Program-made: the position numbers and the translations under genes
NCBI GenBank assembly: GCA_029248665.1
Contig: JAQWIW010000023.1
Span: 1 to 34,747, forward strand
Length of the DNA stretch: 34,747 bases
Origin: Opitutia bacterium
GTDB taxonomy: Bacteria > Verrucomicrobiota > Verrucomicrobiia > Opitutales > Coraliomargaritaceae
Reading direction: 5' to 3'
The notes under the pieces: generated by a model
Database searches by the model: none
What the model saw: the letters and a program-made list of their open reading frames with translations, nothing else
Told to the model about the DNA's origin: nothing
In this document: piece after piece, positions 17,023 to 25,739 of the stretch
How positions within the stretch are numbered: the stretch's first letter is position 1
Layout of the letters: each line of letters opens with the position of its first letter

Positions 17023-19339
17023 TCCGGTAAATCGCATCTTACAAATCAGCGTTGGCGAACTTTCTCGATTTCATAATACTAGCCAAAAATCCTTTGATGG
17101 CTTACAGCCATGGCGAGCAGAACTCGGTCGAAAATGGCACGAAAAAATTCAACAAGATACCGCTGAAGTATTTCCAAATTCAAAATTTGAAGTCAGCGTC
17201 AAAAAAACGCTCCATTATAAAAATTGGGCCTTTGAGATACAAGGGCGTATCGACCAGATCATCGATAACGAAAAAGGGACTTTAGAAATTAATGAAATTA
17301 AAACGGTTCGCTATCCCATCCCTGAAGCATCCAATATCCTCAAAGAAAAATACACGCACTACTTCACGCAATGTGCAATTTACTTTCACCTCTTACAACA
17401 ACAATGCGATTACGCAGATACTCAATTAAGTGCAAGCTTGACCCTCATTGATATTGAAACAGGACTCTCCCAAACAATTGAACTTGATGACCAAGATAAA
17501 GCCACCGTTCATGAACAACTAGACGCACTCCTTCCTTTTCTCAATGACCGAAGTAATGCCCATACACGACTTCAATCCATTGAAACCAAAGCACCTTTTT
17601 CTAAACTCCGTGAAGGACAATCTGAACTCATTAACGCACTAGAAAAAGCCACCCTCCAAAGTCCTCATATTCTAGTACAAGCACCCACTGGATTCGGCAA
17701 AACTGGGATTGTTCTCCATCACGCCGTAAATCATATGAAAAGTGGTTTTTTCGAGCGACTCATTTACCTTACCTCTAAATCGACGGGACAACTCCAAACA
17801 CTTAAACAACTCAATACCCTCGGCTCTTTACGACATGTACAAATGCGTAATCGGCAAGAACTCCGTATTGATTCATCCAATCATCGTTGCACCGCAGACA
17901 CACAGTGCGATGTCCATTTCAACCTTAGGCTCAGGCAGATTGGACTCGGCCCCGAAAATCTTTTCAAAGGCAATAGTTTCACCATCGAAGAAATTAAATC
18001 CACTGGATCGGAACTCGGGCTCTGCCCTTATGCCTTAACCAAATGGGCCCTCCCTTATGCTGAAATTTGGGTCGGTGATTCCAACTACATATTCAATCCA
18101 AGTAGTCGAAATGTTTTCTTTGAGACACATGGATTCAATCCCAAGAAAACTCTATTGATTATCGATGAAGCTCATAATCTACCAAGCCGTACCGCTGACG
18201 CACTCTCCATTGAACTCTCCGCCTATGCTTGGGAATCTTTACAAGAAAGCATTTTCGAAAACTATGCTTCAAACTGCTTAAAAGCAATCGGCAGAGATAT
18301 CCTAAAGTTTCTTAAAACCCTAAAAAGCAAAACCATCCTCAACACCACCCAGACCTACATCCTTCAAGACCTCTTCGATGATTTCAGCCAAGAACTCAAC
18401 GAAACACCAATCTATAATCATGATATCCCTCAAAAAGATCTCTCTTTAATTTACTCCATACCCAAAGCAAAAGACATCCTCTCAAACCAAGCAGAAAATT
18501 TTATAATTTGGAGCCCCAAAGAACAAACACTCAAACTCAATTGCTTAGACCCATCAGAATGGATTTCAGAGTGCCTCAAACCCTTCGCCTCCACCATTCA
18601 AATGTCTGCTACCCTCGACCCCATTGATAACCATTTGAAATTGATTGGACTTTCAAACCTCGAAAGTACAATTGCTATAGGACATGCTCCTTGGCGATCC
18701 AATGCCTATTCCATAGCCATAGATACCCGAGTCGACACCCGATATAAAAACCGCAGCCAATATTATGAAACGACCGCACACACCATCACTACTCTATATC
18801 AAGAGTCAAACGGTCAACCCATTGCCATATTTTTTCCAAGCTACCATTATGCTAATACGATTAAAACATACATTGAAACGATCGACTCTAGCCTACCCAT
18901 TTACATTCAAGAAAAAAACCTCAGTCTCAAAGAGCAAAAAGATTTCATTGAAAACAGTATCGATCATCAAGCTATTCTCTTTCTTGTTCTCGGCTCAGCA
19001 TTCACCGAAGGTATTGACACCTTAGGAGGGCAGATTCAAACCGCCATGGTTGTTAGCCCAGCACTCCCTGAAGTCAATCCACTCAATGAAATGAAACTTC
19101 AACACGAAAAGCTGAATGATTCCTCTAAAGCATTTCAAAAAACCTACATCATCCCCGCCTTTCAAAAAATTCATCAAGCACTCGGACGACTGGTTCGTGC
19201 TCCCGAGCATTCCGCAAAAATTCTCCTACACGGAAAACGCTTTCTCCAACCCGAATACCGTGAAATTCTTGCTGATGAATATCAAACTGAAACCGTCATT
19301 CGGAAATCATCTGAATTAATCGATTGGTTGCACAATTAA
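17012..19339 (+). CDS. Cas4/RecB-type nuclease fused to an XPD/DinG-type helicase
   Basis: A 775-residue two-domain protein. Residues about 1-190 form a PD-(D/E)xK nuclease of the Cas4/RecB kind: His43, Asp81 in GRID, Glu95-x-Lys97 in INEIKT, and the QxxxY motif at Gln120-Tyr124. Residues about 195-775 form a superfamily 2 helicase. Its Walker A is APTGFGKT (224-231), its DEAH box is 385-388 in IIDEAHN, and motif VI is QALGRLVR (722-729). Cys293, Cys299 and Cys338 sit where XPD-like enzymes hold a [4Fe-4S] cluster, but the first of the usual four cysteines is not visible. DNA repair or recombination processing is likely. The ATG overlaps the MFS gene by 11 bases. Similar nuclease-helicase fusions are known in other bacteria but remain little studied. 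Confidence 0.9.
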   Translation: MHIDPVNRILQISVGELSRFHNTSQKSFDGLQPWRAELGRKWHEKIQQDTAEVFPNSKFEVSVKKTLHYKNWAFEIQGRIDQIIDNEKGTLEINEIKTVRYPIPEASNILKEKYTHYFTQCAIYFHLLQQQCDYADTQLSASLTLIDIETGLSQTIELDDQDKATVHEQLDALLPFLNDRSNAHTRLQSIETKAPFSKLREGQSELINALEKATLQSPHILVQAPTGFGKTGIVLHHAVNHMKSGFFERLIYLTSKSTGQLQTLKQLNTLGSLRHVQMRNRQELRIDSSNHRCTADTQCDVHFNLRLRQIGLGPENLFKGNSFTIEEIKSTGSELGLCPYALTKWALPYAEIWVGDSNYIFNPSSRNVFFETHGFNPKKTLLIIDEAHNLPSRTADALSIELSAYAWESLQESIFENYASNCLKAIGRDILKFLKTLKSKTILNTTQTYILQDLFDDFSQELNETPIYNHDIPQKDLSLIYSIPKAKDILSNQAENFIIWSPKEQTLKLNCLDPSEWISECLKPFASTIQMSATLDPIDNHLKLIGLSNLESTIAIGHAPWRSNAYSIAIDTRVDTRYKNRSQYYETTAHTITTLYQESNGQPIAIFFPSYHYANTIKTYIETIDSSLPIYIQEKNLSLKEQKDFIENSIDHQAILFLVLGSAFTEGIDTLGGQIQTAMVVSPALPEVNPLNEMKLQHEKLNDSSKAFQKTYIIPAFQKIHQALGRLVRAPEHSAKILLHGKRFLQPEYREILADEYQTETVIRKSSELIDWLHN

Positions 19340-19369
19340 TTCAGAAAGCCTGCAATCCCTTAGGAATTA

Positions 19370-19846
19370 CTAATAGCGAGAACGCATTGCACGTTCTGCT
19401 TCACGCATCTCCACCTTACGCTTCATCGTCTCACGCTTGTCGAAGACCTTTTTACCTACACACAAGGCGATCTCCACTTTAATCAAAGCTTCTTTAAAAT
19501 AAACACGCAAAGGCACTAAAGTTTTACCACCAGCGTCAACCGCGCCAATCAAACGGCTAATTTCCTTAACATGTAAAAGCAACTTACGCTTCCGACGCTC
19601 CGAATGATTTAATTCATTCCCATGTGAATAGGGAGCGATATAGCTATTCAGCAGCCACACTTCCCCTTTTTCTACACGGCAATACGATTCATTAATCTGC
19701 ATATTGCCCTCACGAATGCTTTTCACTTCCGTGCCCAGCAATTGAATACCCGCCTCAAAACGGTCCCCAATTGTATAATTGAAACTCGCCTTACTATTAC
19801 GAATTTGTCTCTGTTCTGGTCCTTTCTTCTGTTTTTTCGCACTCAT
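19370..19846 (-). CDS. smpB: SsrA-binding protein SmpB
   Basis: SmpB binds tmRNA and delivers it to stalled ribosomes for trans-translation. The 158 residues include the family's start NSKASFNYTIGDRFEAGIQL, the GTEVKSIREGN signature, INESYCRVEKGEVWLLNSYI, and the basic C-terminal tail with DKRETMKRK. It is convergent with the helicase gene (30-base gap, no clear terminator seen) and lies 88 bases downstream of rpoZ on the same strand. The tmRNA gene itself was not found in the window. Confidence 0.96.
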   Translation of the reverse strand: MSAKKQKKGPEQRQIRNSKASFNYTIGDRFEAGIQLLGTEVKSIREGNMQINESYCRVEKGEVWLLNSYIAPYSHGNELNHSERRKRKLLLHVKEISRLIGAVDAGGKTLVPLRVYFKEALIKVEIALCVGKKVFDKRETMKRKVEMREAERAMRSRY

Positions 19847-19934
19847 ACTGCTAAATGTACACCACGCTCAAAAAAATGGTGATACAAATCAAACTGAAAG
19901 AACCTTCTTCTTAACGCTATACGTAAAAACTAAA

Positions 19935-20144
19935 CTAGTAACTATCGTTCTCGTCTAGCTGGTAATTAATCTTACCTTCCATGATTTCACGTAAAGCCAT
20001 ATCCTCAGCGGATAAACGCTCAAGAGATTCAACCAACGGTTTGTATCCATTCTTTAATTGTTTAGCACGACGAGACACCACGTTCACTAAAATCATAGGA
20101 TCCGTGATAATCTTTTGTGCTTCTGCTAAATAATCGTCTCTCAA
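19935..20144 (-). CDS. rpoZ: RNA polymerase omega subunit, TTG start
   Basis: The omega subunit helps assemble RNA polymerase by holding the beta-prime subunit. The coding part, read from the TTG at 20142-20144, is 69 residues: (M)RDDYLAEAQKIITDP, then ILVNVVSRRAKQLKNG (the conserved core), then ALREIMEGKINYQ. A longer frame starting at an ATG at 20184-20186 adds 14 residues that do not look like omega. The TTG is preceded by GGAG (20153-20156) at an eight-base spacing, one of the few good Shine-Dalgarno motifs in the window. It lies upstream of smpB on the minus strand. Confidence 0.88.
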   Translation of the reverse strand: MRDDYLAEAQKIITDPMILVNVVSRRAKQLKNGYKPLVESLERLSAEDMALREIMEGKINYQLDENDSY

Positions 20145-20152
20145 TGTAATAT

Positions 20153-20156
20153 CTCC
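20153..20156 (-). promoter_or_regulatory. rpoZ: Shine-Dalgarno GGAG that fixes the rpoZ TTG start
   Basis: On the minus strand GGAG lies eight bases before the TTG. It decides the start against the upstream ATG at 20186. Most other starts here lack such a motif. Confidence 0.65.
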
Positions 20157-20257
20157 TTTAAGTATTAAATGTGTATGTGAAATCACTACAGGAACCGATT
20201 TCTAACAACAAAAGCAAACAAAAAAACAAATTTAATTAAATACTGTTAAAATTCCCA

Positions 20258-20263
20258 TTGACA
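20258..20263 (+). promoter_or_regulatory. Candidate -35 element (TTGACA) upstream of rplM
   Basis: A perfect TTGACA lies 40 bases before the rplM ATG. No strong TATAAT follows at 16-19 bases; TAGCTT (20280-20285) and CTTTAT (20283-20288) are weak candidates. The location before a ribosomal protein operon fits a promoter. The rest of the 20145-20303 divergent spacer is AT-rich without other visible signals. Confidence 0.4.
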
Positions 20264-20303
20264 ATGAGTATCTTAAATCTAGCTTTATCCGCTTTTCTTC
20301 ATC

Positions 20304-20735
20304 ATGAAAACAACTTTAGCAACATCTACCAATCATAAAAAGGAATGGCACATTATTGACGCCAAAGGCCAAGTGCTCGGACGCATGGCTGTGCAAATTG
20401 CCAATCTATTAAGAGGACGCCACAAAGCAGTCTACACTCCGCATGTTGATGCAGGTGACTATGTCGTTATCATTAATGCTGATAAAGTAGCACTCACCGG
20501 ACGCAAAGAAGAGAACAAACGTTATATGTTCTATTCAGGCTGGATGGGCGGCGAGTCCTACAAATCTGTCGCACAAATGCGCCAAAACAAACCTGAATTT
20601 ATCATTGAGCATGCAGTTAAAGGAATGCTTCCTAAAAACCGCCTCGGTCGCCAAATGATCAAGAAGCTTAAAATTCACGCAGGTTCCGAGCACCCTTACC
20701 AAGCTCAAAAACCTCAACCTTACTCTGTAAGTTAA
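20304..20735 (+). CDS. rplM: 50S ribosomal protein L13
   Basis: L13 is an early-assembling protein of the large subunit. The 143 residues match the family. Key segments are KKEWHIIDAKGQVLGRMA near the N-terminus, LLRGRHKAVYTPHVDAGD, and AVKGMLPKNRLGRQM. It starts at an ATG with a C/T-rich leader and no Shine-Dalgarno. rpsI follows after 40 bases, the universal L13-S9 pairing. A TTGACA lies upstream as a possible -35 element. Confidence 0.98.
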   Translation: MKTTLATSTNHKKEWHIIDAKGQVLGRMAVQIANLLRGRHKAVYTPHVDAGDYVVIINADKVALTGRKEENKRYMFYSGWMGGESYKSVAQMRQNKPEFIIEHAVKGMLPKNRLGRQMIKKLKIHAGSEHPYQAQKPQPYSVS

Positions 20736-20775
20736 TTAACTTATTAATAATTTTTATATTTTCCTTATTTAACAT

Positions 20776-21177
20776 ATGGCAACGAAAACAGAAAAAGATA
20801 TCACTACAGTCGGTCGTAGAAAAACTGCTTCCGCTCGTATCCGCCTAAGAGCTGGCTCCGGAAAAATTGAAGTGAATGGAAAAAATCCTAGTGATTATTT
20901 CAAAGCTGAAGACTTTACCCGCAACGCACTATCGCCTCTTGAAACACTTGATGCAAAAGATCAATTTGATATTACCATCAATGCAGCAGGCGGAGGATTA
21001 AACGGACAAGCCGGTGCAGTAAGACTCGGAATCGCTAGAGCTTTAGAAAAAGTTGATTCTGAAAATCGCGTCACTTTGAAAAAAGAAGGACACTTAAGTA
21101 GAGACCCTCGCAGTAGAGAACGTAAGAAATCAGGCCAGCCAGGGGCAAGAAAACGCTTCCAATTCTCGAAACGTTAA
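20776..21177 (+). CDS. rpsI: 30S ribosomal protein S9
   Basis: S9 is a small-subunit protein whose C-terminal tail reaches the P-site tRNA. The 133 residues include VGRRKTASARIRLRAGSG, INAAGGGLNGQAGAVRLGIA, and the ending RKRFQFSKR with the conserved terminal SKR. It forms a two-gene unit with rplM. An intrinsic terminator begins 31 bases after the stop codon. Confidence 0.98.
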   Translation: MATKTEKDITTVGRRKTASARIRLRAGSGKIEVNGKNPSDYFKAEDFTRNALSPLETLDAKDQFDITINAAGGGLNGQAGAVRLGIARALEKVDSENRVTLKKEGHLSRDPRSRERKKSGQPGARKRFQFSKR

Positions 21178-21207
21178 TTTTATTACTCTTACATAAGTAA
21201 AAATTTC

Positions 21208-21249
21208 AAAAACCCTCTACGGCAAAACTTTAAGCCAAAGAGGGTTTTT
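21208..21249 (+). terminator. Rho-independent terminator after rplM-rpsI
   Basis: The arm AAAAACCCTCT (21208-21218) pairs perfectly over 11 bp with AGAGGGTTTTT (21239-21249). The loop is 20 bases, and the right arm provides the T-run. The poly-A on the left arm also allows weak function on the other strand. It separates the ribosomal genes from the arginine cluster and is the clearest terminator in the window. Confidence 0.88.
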
Positions 21250-21286
21250 CTTTTCAAAAGCCATCAATCCCTTATAACAATTAAAT

Positions 21287-22309
21287 ATGAAAACAGCTAT
21301 TGTCGGTGCTTCAGGTTATTCTGGAGAAGAATTGGTACGGTTGCTCTCTCAGCATCCCGAGGTGGAGCTTTGTGCCGTCACCTCACGGTCGCTCGCTGGG
21401 CAAAAGGTCGCAGATCACTTGCCTAAGCTCAGCCACATTCTCAAAGACCTCACCTTCACTGAATCCAGCCCACAAGCCTTAGCTGAAAATAAGGAAATCG
21501 AAACCGTCTTTTTAGCCCTCCCTCATGGCGTTTCTTTTGAATATGCTGAGCCCCTCTTCGAAGCAGGTAAAACCATCATAGATTTAAGTGCCGATTTTCG
21601 GTTAAACTCTCCCAGTAATTACGAGAAATACTACGGAAAAAAACACCCTGCACCTCAATTGCTTGATGTATCTCCCTACGTACTCCCTGAAATCAGCCAC
21701 CCAAAATGGATGGACGCACAACTGATTGCCTGCCCAGGATGCTACCCAACCAGTGTTCTCATACCACTCATACCACTCTTTAAAGCAGGGCAAATCAGCC
21801 ATAAAAATGTTGTCATCAACAGTTACAGCGGGGTCAGCGGAGCCGGAAAAACGCTCAATGAAGGCTTATTATACACCAATGTAAACGAAAACCTTAAAGC
21901 GTACGGCTTACCCACACACCGGCACCTATCTGAAATTTCCGAACAACTCGATACTGCCGCTTTTGAAGATGTCTCTGTTCAATTTTGCCCTCATTTAGCC
22001 CCTATCAACAGAGGCATTCATACCACCATAGTCGTTCCAGCTAAAGTATCCATTGAAACAATTTACGCTCAATGGGAAAAAGCCTACGGCGATGCACCCT
22101 TCGTGAAAATCTTACCCAGTGGTACTTTCCCAGAAATCAAGAATGTCGTCGGATCCAACAGAATCGATTTCTCCGCCGTTTATGATAAGCAAACCGAAAA
22201 CTTAATCATCACCTCTGTTATCGACAACTTAATCAAAGGGGCCAGCGGACAAGCTGTTCAAATATTCAACAAAAAATTTGCTTTCCCAGAAACCATGGGG
22301 CTTCTCTAA
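21287..22309 (+). CDS. argC: N-acetyl-gamma-glutamyl-phosphate reductase
   Basis: ArgC reduces N-acetylglutamyl phosphate to the semialdehyde with NADPH, step three of arginine synthesis. The NADP-binding motif is GASGYSG (7-13). The catalytic cysteine is Cys152 in ACPGCYPTS. The catalytic histidine lies in INRGIHTTI. The 340 residues match the long form. It opens the arg cluster 37 bases after the rpsI terminator, starting at an ATG with an AT-rich leader. No ArgR box could be identified with confidence by eye. Confidence 0.97.
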   Translation: MKTAIVGASGYSGEELVRLLSQHPEVELCAVTSRSLAGQKVADHLPKLSHILKDLTFTESSPQALAENKEIETVFLALPHGVSFEYAEPLFEAGKTIIDLSADFRLNSPSNYEKYYGKKHPAPQLLDVSPYVLPEISHPKWMDAQLIACPGCYPTSVLIPLIPLFKAGQISHKNVVINSYSGVSGAGKTLNEGLLYTNVNENLKAYGLPTHRHLSEISEQLDTAAFEDVSVQFCPHLAPINRGIHTTIVVPAKVSIETIYAQWEKAYGDAPFVKILPSGTFPEIKNVVGSNRIDFSAVYDKQTENLIITSVIDNLIKGASGQAVQIFNKKFAFPETMGLL

Positions 22310-22364
22310 GATTGTAAAGACGCCTCTACGAATATTTTTCTGAACTACTCGACTCGCATTGATT

Positions 22365-23597
22365 ATGGATTCCCAATTTACAATACAAGCTCAAGCCAAT
22401 TCCAAAGGACTCTTTGATTGCCCAGGCTATAAATATTCGGCAACTGCTGTCGACATCCGGGACAACCAATCAGGCCAACTTGATATTGCTTTAATTATTG
22501 GTAATTCACCTTTAAAATCAGCCGCCGTCTTCACCCAAAATGACGTGACTGCTGCGCCTGTTGATTTATGTAAAGCCATCCTTAAAGCCAATCCTGAAAA
22601 AATCGGCGGCATTGTCATCAACAGCGGAAACGCCAACGCATGTACAGGAAAACAAGGCATTGCTGATGCACAGGAAATGTCTGCCAGTGCACAAGTCACA
22701 ACAAACATAGGGCTTCCATTTTATGTATGCTCAACTGGAAGAATCGGGAGAAAACTCCCCATCGATAAAATTTCCGCAGGAATCGACACCTGTGCTAAAG
22801 CTCTCCAGCATTGCCCCGAACAAGCTCTATATGCCTCACAAGCTATCTTAACTTCCGACACTTGTGAGAAAAATGCTACCGTCACCATTCAATACCAAGG
22901 CAAGACATTCACCCTAGCTGGAATGGCCAAAGGTGCAGGGATGATCGAACCCAACATGGCCACCATGCTCGCATTCATAGTCACCGACATAGAAGCCAGC
23001 CACGTATCTCTACAGAAAGCTCTTTCCAAAGCCAATGCACAAACCTTCAACTGTATCTCAATTGATGGCGACATGAGCACAAACGATACAGTTATTCTTC
23101 TCGCCAATGGAGAATCCGGCCAATCCATTGATGACGACCCTATTTTAGCTCAAGCCTTCCAAGAAGCCCTCACTTTAATTTCTGAAATCCTCGCCAAAAA
23201 AATCGTCAGTGACGGAGAAAAAATCACTAAAATCGTGACTCTAGAAATCAAAGGATGTCGCACATTTGAAAATGCAGAAAAAATAGCTCGGGCAGTCGGC
23301 AATTCATTACTCGTAAAAACCTCTTTTTATGGCTCCGATCCAAATTGGGGACGTATCGTTGATGCCGCAGGCTATGCAAGAGTTGGACTCAAATTAGATC
23401 AACTTAATCTCCATTACGATGACATTCCTGCACTCCTTTCAGGTATTCCACAAGAACAACATACAGACGACTGGAAGACAATTGTTCAAAAAAAATCCTT
23501 TGCCATTAGATTAGACCTAAATCAAGGAGACCAATCATTTAAATTAATTACCACAGATTTAAGCGAAGCCTACGTTGATTTTAATAAAAGCGAATAG
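22365..23597 (+). CDS. argJ: Bifunctional ornithine acetyltransferase / N-acetylglutamate synthase
   Basis: ArgJ moves the acetyl group from acetylornithine to glutamate, closing the cyclic arginine pathway. The autocleavage site is in KGAGMIEPNMATML: the nucleophile is Thr200, counted from the ATG at 22365, and cleavage after Ala199 yields the alpha and beta chains. The NSGNANACTG segment (about 87-95) and the C-terminal YGSDPNWGRI are family hallmarks. A TTG two codons upstream is in frame, but the ATG is preferred. Because argJ is present, the acetyl group need not be removed by ArgE. Whether it is truly bifunctional (able to use acetyl-CoA) cannot be judged from sequence. Confidence 0.96.
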   Translation: MDSQFTIQAQANSKGLFDCPGYKYSATAVDIRDNQSGQLDIALIIGNSPLKSAAVFTQNDVTAAPVDLCKAILKANPEKIGGIVINSGNANACTGKQGIADAQEMSASAQVTTNIGLPFYVCSTGRIGRKLPIDKISAGIDTCAKALQHCPEQALYASQAILTSDTCEKNATVTIQYQGKTFTLAGMAKGAGMIEPNMATMLAFIVTDIEASHVSLQKALSKANAQTFNCISIDGDMSTNDTVILLANGESGQSIDDDPILAQAFQEALTLISEILAKKIVSDGEKITKIVTLEIKGCRTFENAEKIARAVGNSLLVKTSFYGSDPNWGRIVDAAGYARVGLKLDQLNLHYDDIPALLSGIPQEQHTDDWKTIVQKKSFAIRLDLNQGDQSFKLITTDLSEAYVDFNKSE

Positions 23598-23610
23598 CAA
23601 ATCACTGATT

Positions 23611-24513
23611 ATGGAACACAATTTATTAGATTTAGACGCCACCACCAAAGCCTCCGTATTACTGGAAGCACTTCCTTATATTCAAAGATTTAAGGACTCT
23701 ATATTTGTTATTAAATACGGCGGAGCTTTCATGGATTCAAGTGATCCAAGTAAACGCAAAAAAATAGCTTCTGACATCGCCTTCCTTCATGCCGTCGGCA
23801 TCAAAGTCGTCATTGTACACGGAGGTGGCAAAGCTATCACAAATGCACTCAAAGAAAAATCTATCAAAAGCGAATTCAAAAACGGCTTAAGGATTTCCAC
23901 TAGACCCGTCATCAAAGTAGTTGACCAAACCTTAAACGAAAAAATCAATCCAGATATTTGCCAAGACATCATTGAACAAGGAGCGCACGCCATCCAAATC
24001 GACGGCAAAGACATTTTACTCTGCAAACAAAAAACATTCTCAGACGAAAACGACCTATCTCAATCCTATGACCTCGGCTTCGTCGGAGAAACCTACAGCG
24101 TAAAAACAAAAATTATCAAAAAAGCCCTGTCTAATGGAAGTATCCCAGTGATCTCTCCATTAGCAAAGGATGATGAAGGAGCCATCTATAACACCAATGC
24201 TGACTCAGCTGCCTGCAAAGTTGCCAGTGCACTCAAAGCTAGACGCCTCGTTTATTTATGCGATGTACCCGGCCTAATGCGTGATGTAGAAAACCCAGAT
24301 AGCTTAATCTCTTCATTGAAAGTTCATCAAATCAACGAACTCATCGATAACAAAATTATATCTAGTGGAATGATTCCTAAAGTCGAAAGTGCCCAAAGTG
24401 CCCTCCTCGAAGGCGTCAAACGTGTTCACTTTATTCACGCCGAACAGGCTCACACTCTTTTATTAGAAATCTTTACTCATCAAGGTATCGGAACCGAAAT
24501 CCTTAATCACTAG
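23611..24513 (+). CDS. argB: Acetylglutamate kinase
   Basis: ArgB phosphorylates N-acetylglutamate, the second step and often the arginine-controlled one. Visible motifs are VIKYGGAFMDSSDP (lysine and glycine-rich nucleotide site), VVIVHGGGKAI, NTNADSAACKVA, and the Lys in SSGMIPKVESA. The ATG at 23611 is preferred. A longer frame starting inside argJ only adds a tail of 12 residues. The 300-residue length is typical. The N-terminal helix LLDLDATTKASVLLEALPYI resembles the extension found in arginine-sensitive ArgB enzymes, so feedback inhibition is possible, but this is an inference. Confidence 0.95.
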   Translation: MEHNLLDLDATTKASVLLEALPYIQRFKDSIFVIKYGGAFMDSSDPSKRKKIASDIAFLHAVGIKVVIVHGGGKAITNALKEKSIKSEFKNGLRISTRPVIKVVDQTLNEKINPDICQDIIEQGAHAIQIDGKDILLCKQKTFSDENDLSQSYDLGFVGETYSVKTKIIKKALSNGSIPVISPLAKDDEGAIYNTNADSAACKVASALKARRLVYLCDVPGLMRDVENPDSLISSLKVHQINELIDNKIISSGMIPKVESAQSALLEGVKRVHFIHAEQAHTLLLEIFTHQGIGTEILNH

Positions 24514-24531
24514 CTAACTAACATTTTTCTT

Positions 24532-25710
24532 ATGGAACACCATCCATCACTCGCAAAAAATTACGCACCGCCACCCTTTAATGCAGTCAAAGGCCAAGGC
24601 GTCTTTTTGTACGATGATCAAGACAAGCAATACTTAGATTTCACTTCAGGCATTGCAGTAACCGCCCTAGGACACTCCCACCCTAAATGGACATCCGCAG
24701 TTCAAAAACAACTCCATAAACTAGTCCATTGCAGTAACCTTTTTGGGATACCCAGTCAGCAACAACTTGCCGATAAGCTTGTACAGATCGCAGGCCCCGG
24801 TCGTCTATTATTTTGCAACAGCGGTGCAGAAGCCAACGAAGCACTGATTAAACTAGCAAGACTCCATGGACTCAAAAAAAGCAAAACAACAGGGCATGCC
24901 TGTCACCAAGTAATCACTGCAACCAATGCTTTTCACGGACGCACCTTCGGCTGTATGGCTGCTACACCACAAGACAAAATCCAAAAAGGATTTCACCCAA
25001 TGCTCGAAGGTTTCCGTTATGCTGAATTTAATAACATTGAAAGCTTCAAAGAGCAAATAGACCCCTCAGTCGCCGCCATCATGATTGAAACGATCCAAGG
25101 TGAAGGCGGTATCTTCCCGGCTAAAAAAGAATTCCTTCAAGCACTTCAACAACTTTGCCAAGATAATGACCTTCTCTTAATAATTGATGAAGTCCAATGC
25201 GGTATCGGTAGAACCGGCGACTTTTTTGCCTATCAAGAAAGCGGCATCATCCCAGATGCCATCGGTATGGCTAAAGGACTCGGTGGAGGATTCCCCATCG
25301 GAGCTATATGGATCAAGCAAGCAAATGAAGAACTCTTTCAACCAGGATCACACGGCACCACATTTGGTGGAAATCCACTTGCATCCGTTTCAGGTAACGC
25401 CGTTATTGATACCATTCTAGAAGATAAACTGCTCGATAAAGTTAAAAAACAATCCAAAAAATGGCATCAGCAAATTCATGACTTAAAAGATAAATACCCA
25501 AATAAAATTCATGCCATAAGAGGCAAAGGATATATGGTTGGTATTTCAGTCGATGACGCATTAGCCCTCACTCATAGTGCTAGAGAAAAAGGACTACTAA
25601 TTGTACCCGCAGGTCACAATACCATCCGCCTCTTACCACCACTAATCGCAGAAGAAACTCACTTAAACCAAAGTATCCAAGTTTTAGACTCTGTCTTTAA
25701 AGACGCATAA
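24532..25710 (+). CDS. argD: Acetylornithine aminotransferase
   Basis: ArgD uses PLP to convert N-acetylglutamate semialdehyde to N-acetylornithine, with glutamate as amino donor. The PLP lysine is Lys248 in IGMAKGLGGG. The PLP-ring aspartate lies in IIDEVQCGIGRTG (about 217-229). The N-terminal GQGVFLYDDQDKQYLDFTSG and the CNSGAEANEAL loop are standard. The 392 residues match the family. It may also serve the lysine pathway, as some ArgD enzymes do. It sits 18 bases after argB with an ATG and no Shine-Dalgarno. Confidence 0.96.
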   Translation: MEHHPSLAKNYAPPPFNAVKGQGVFLYDDQDKQYLDFTSGIAVTALGHSHPKWTSAVQKQLHKLVHCSNLFGIPSQQQLADKLVQIAGPGRLLFCNSGAEANEALIKLARLHGLKKSKTTGHACHQVITATNAFHGRTFGCMAATPQDKIQKGFHPMLEGFRYAEFNNIESFKEQIDPSVAAIMIETIQGEGGIFPAKKEFLQALQQLCQDNDLLLIIDEVQCGIGRTGDFFAYQESGIIPDAIGMAKGLGGGFPIGAIWIKQANEELFQPGSHGTTFGGNPLASVSGNAVIDTILEDKLLDKVKKQSKKWHQQIHDLKDKYPNKIHAIRGKGYMVGISVDDALALTHSAREKGLLIVPAGHNTIRLLPPLIAEETHLNQSIQVLDSVFKDA

Positions 25711-25739
25711 TTATTTTATAACCGCCCAAATGTATTACA

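Noticed and set aside
17012-17580. Cas4-like domain as a sign of a CRISPR-Cas locus
   Set aside because: No repeat-spacer array or other cas gene is present, and the domain is fused to a repair-type helicase.
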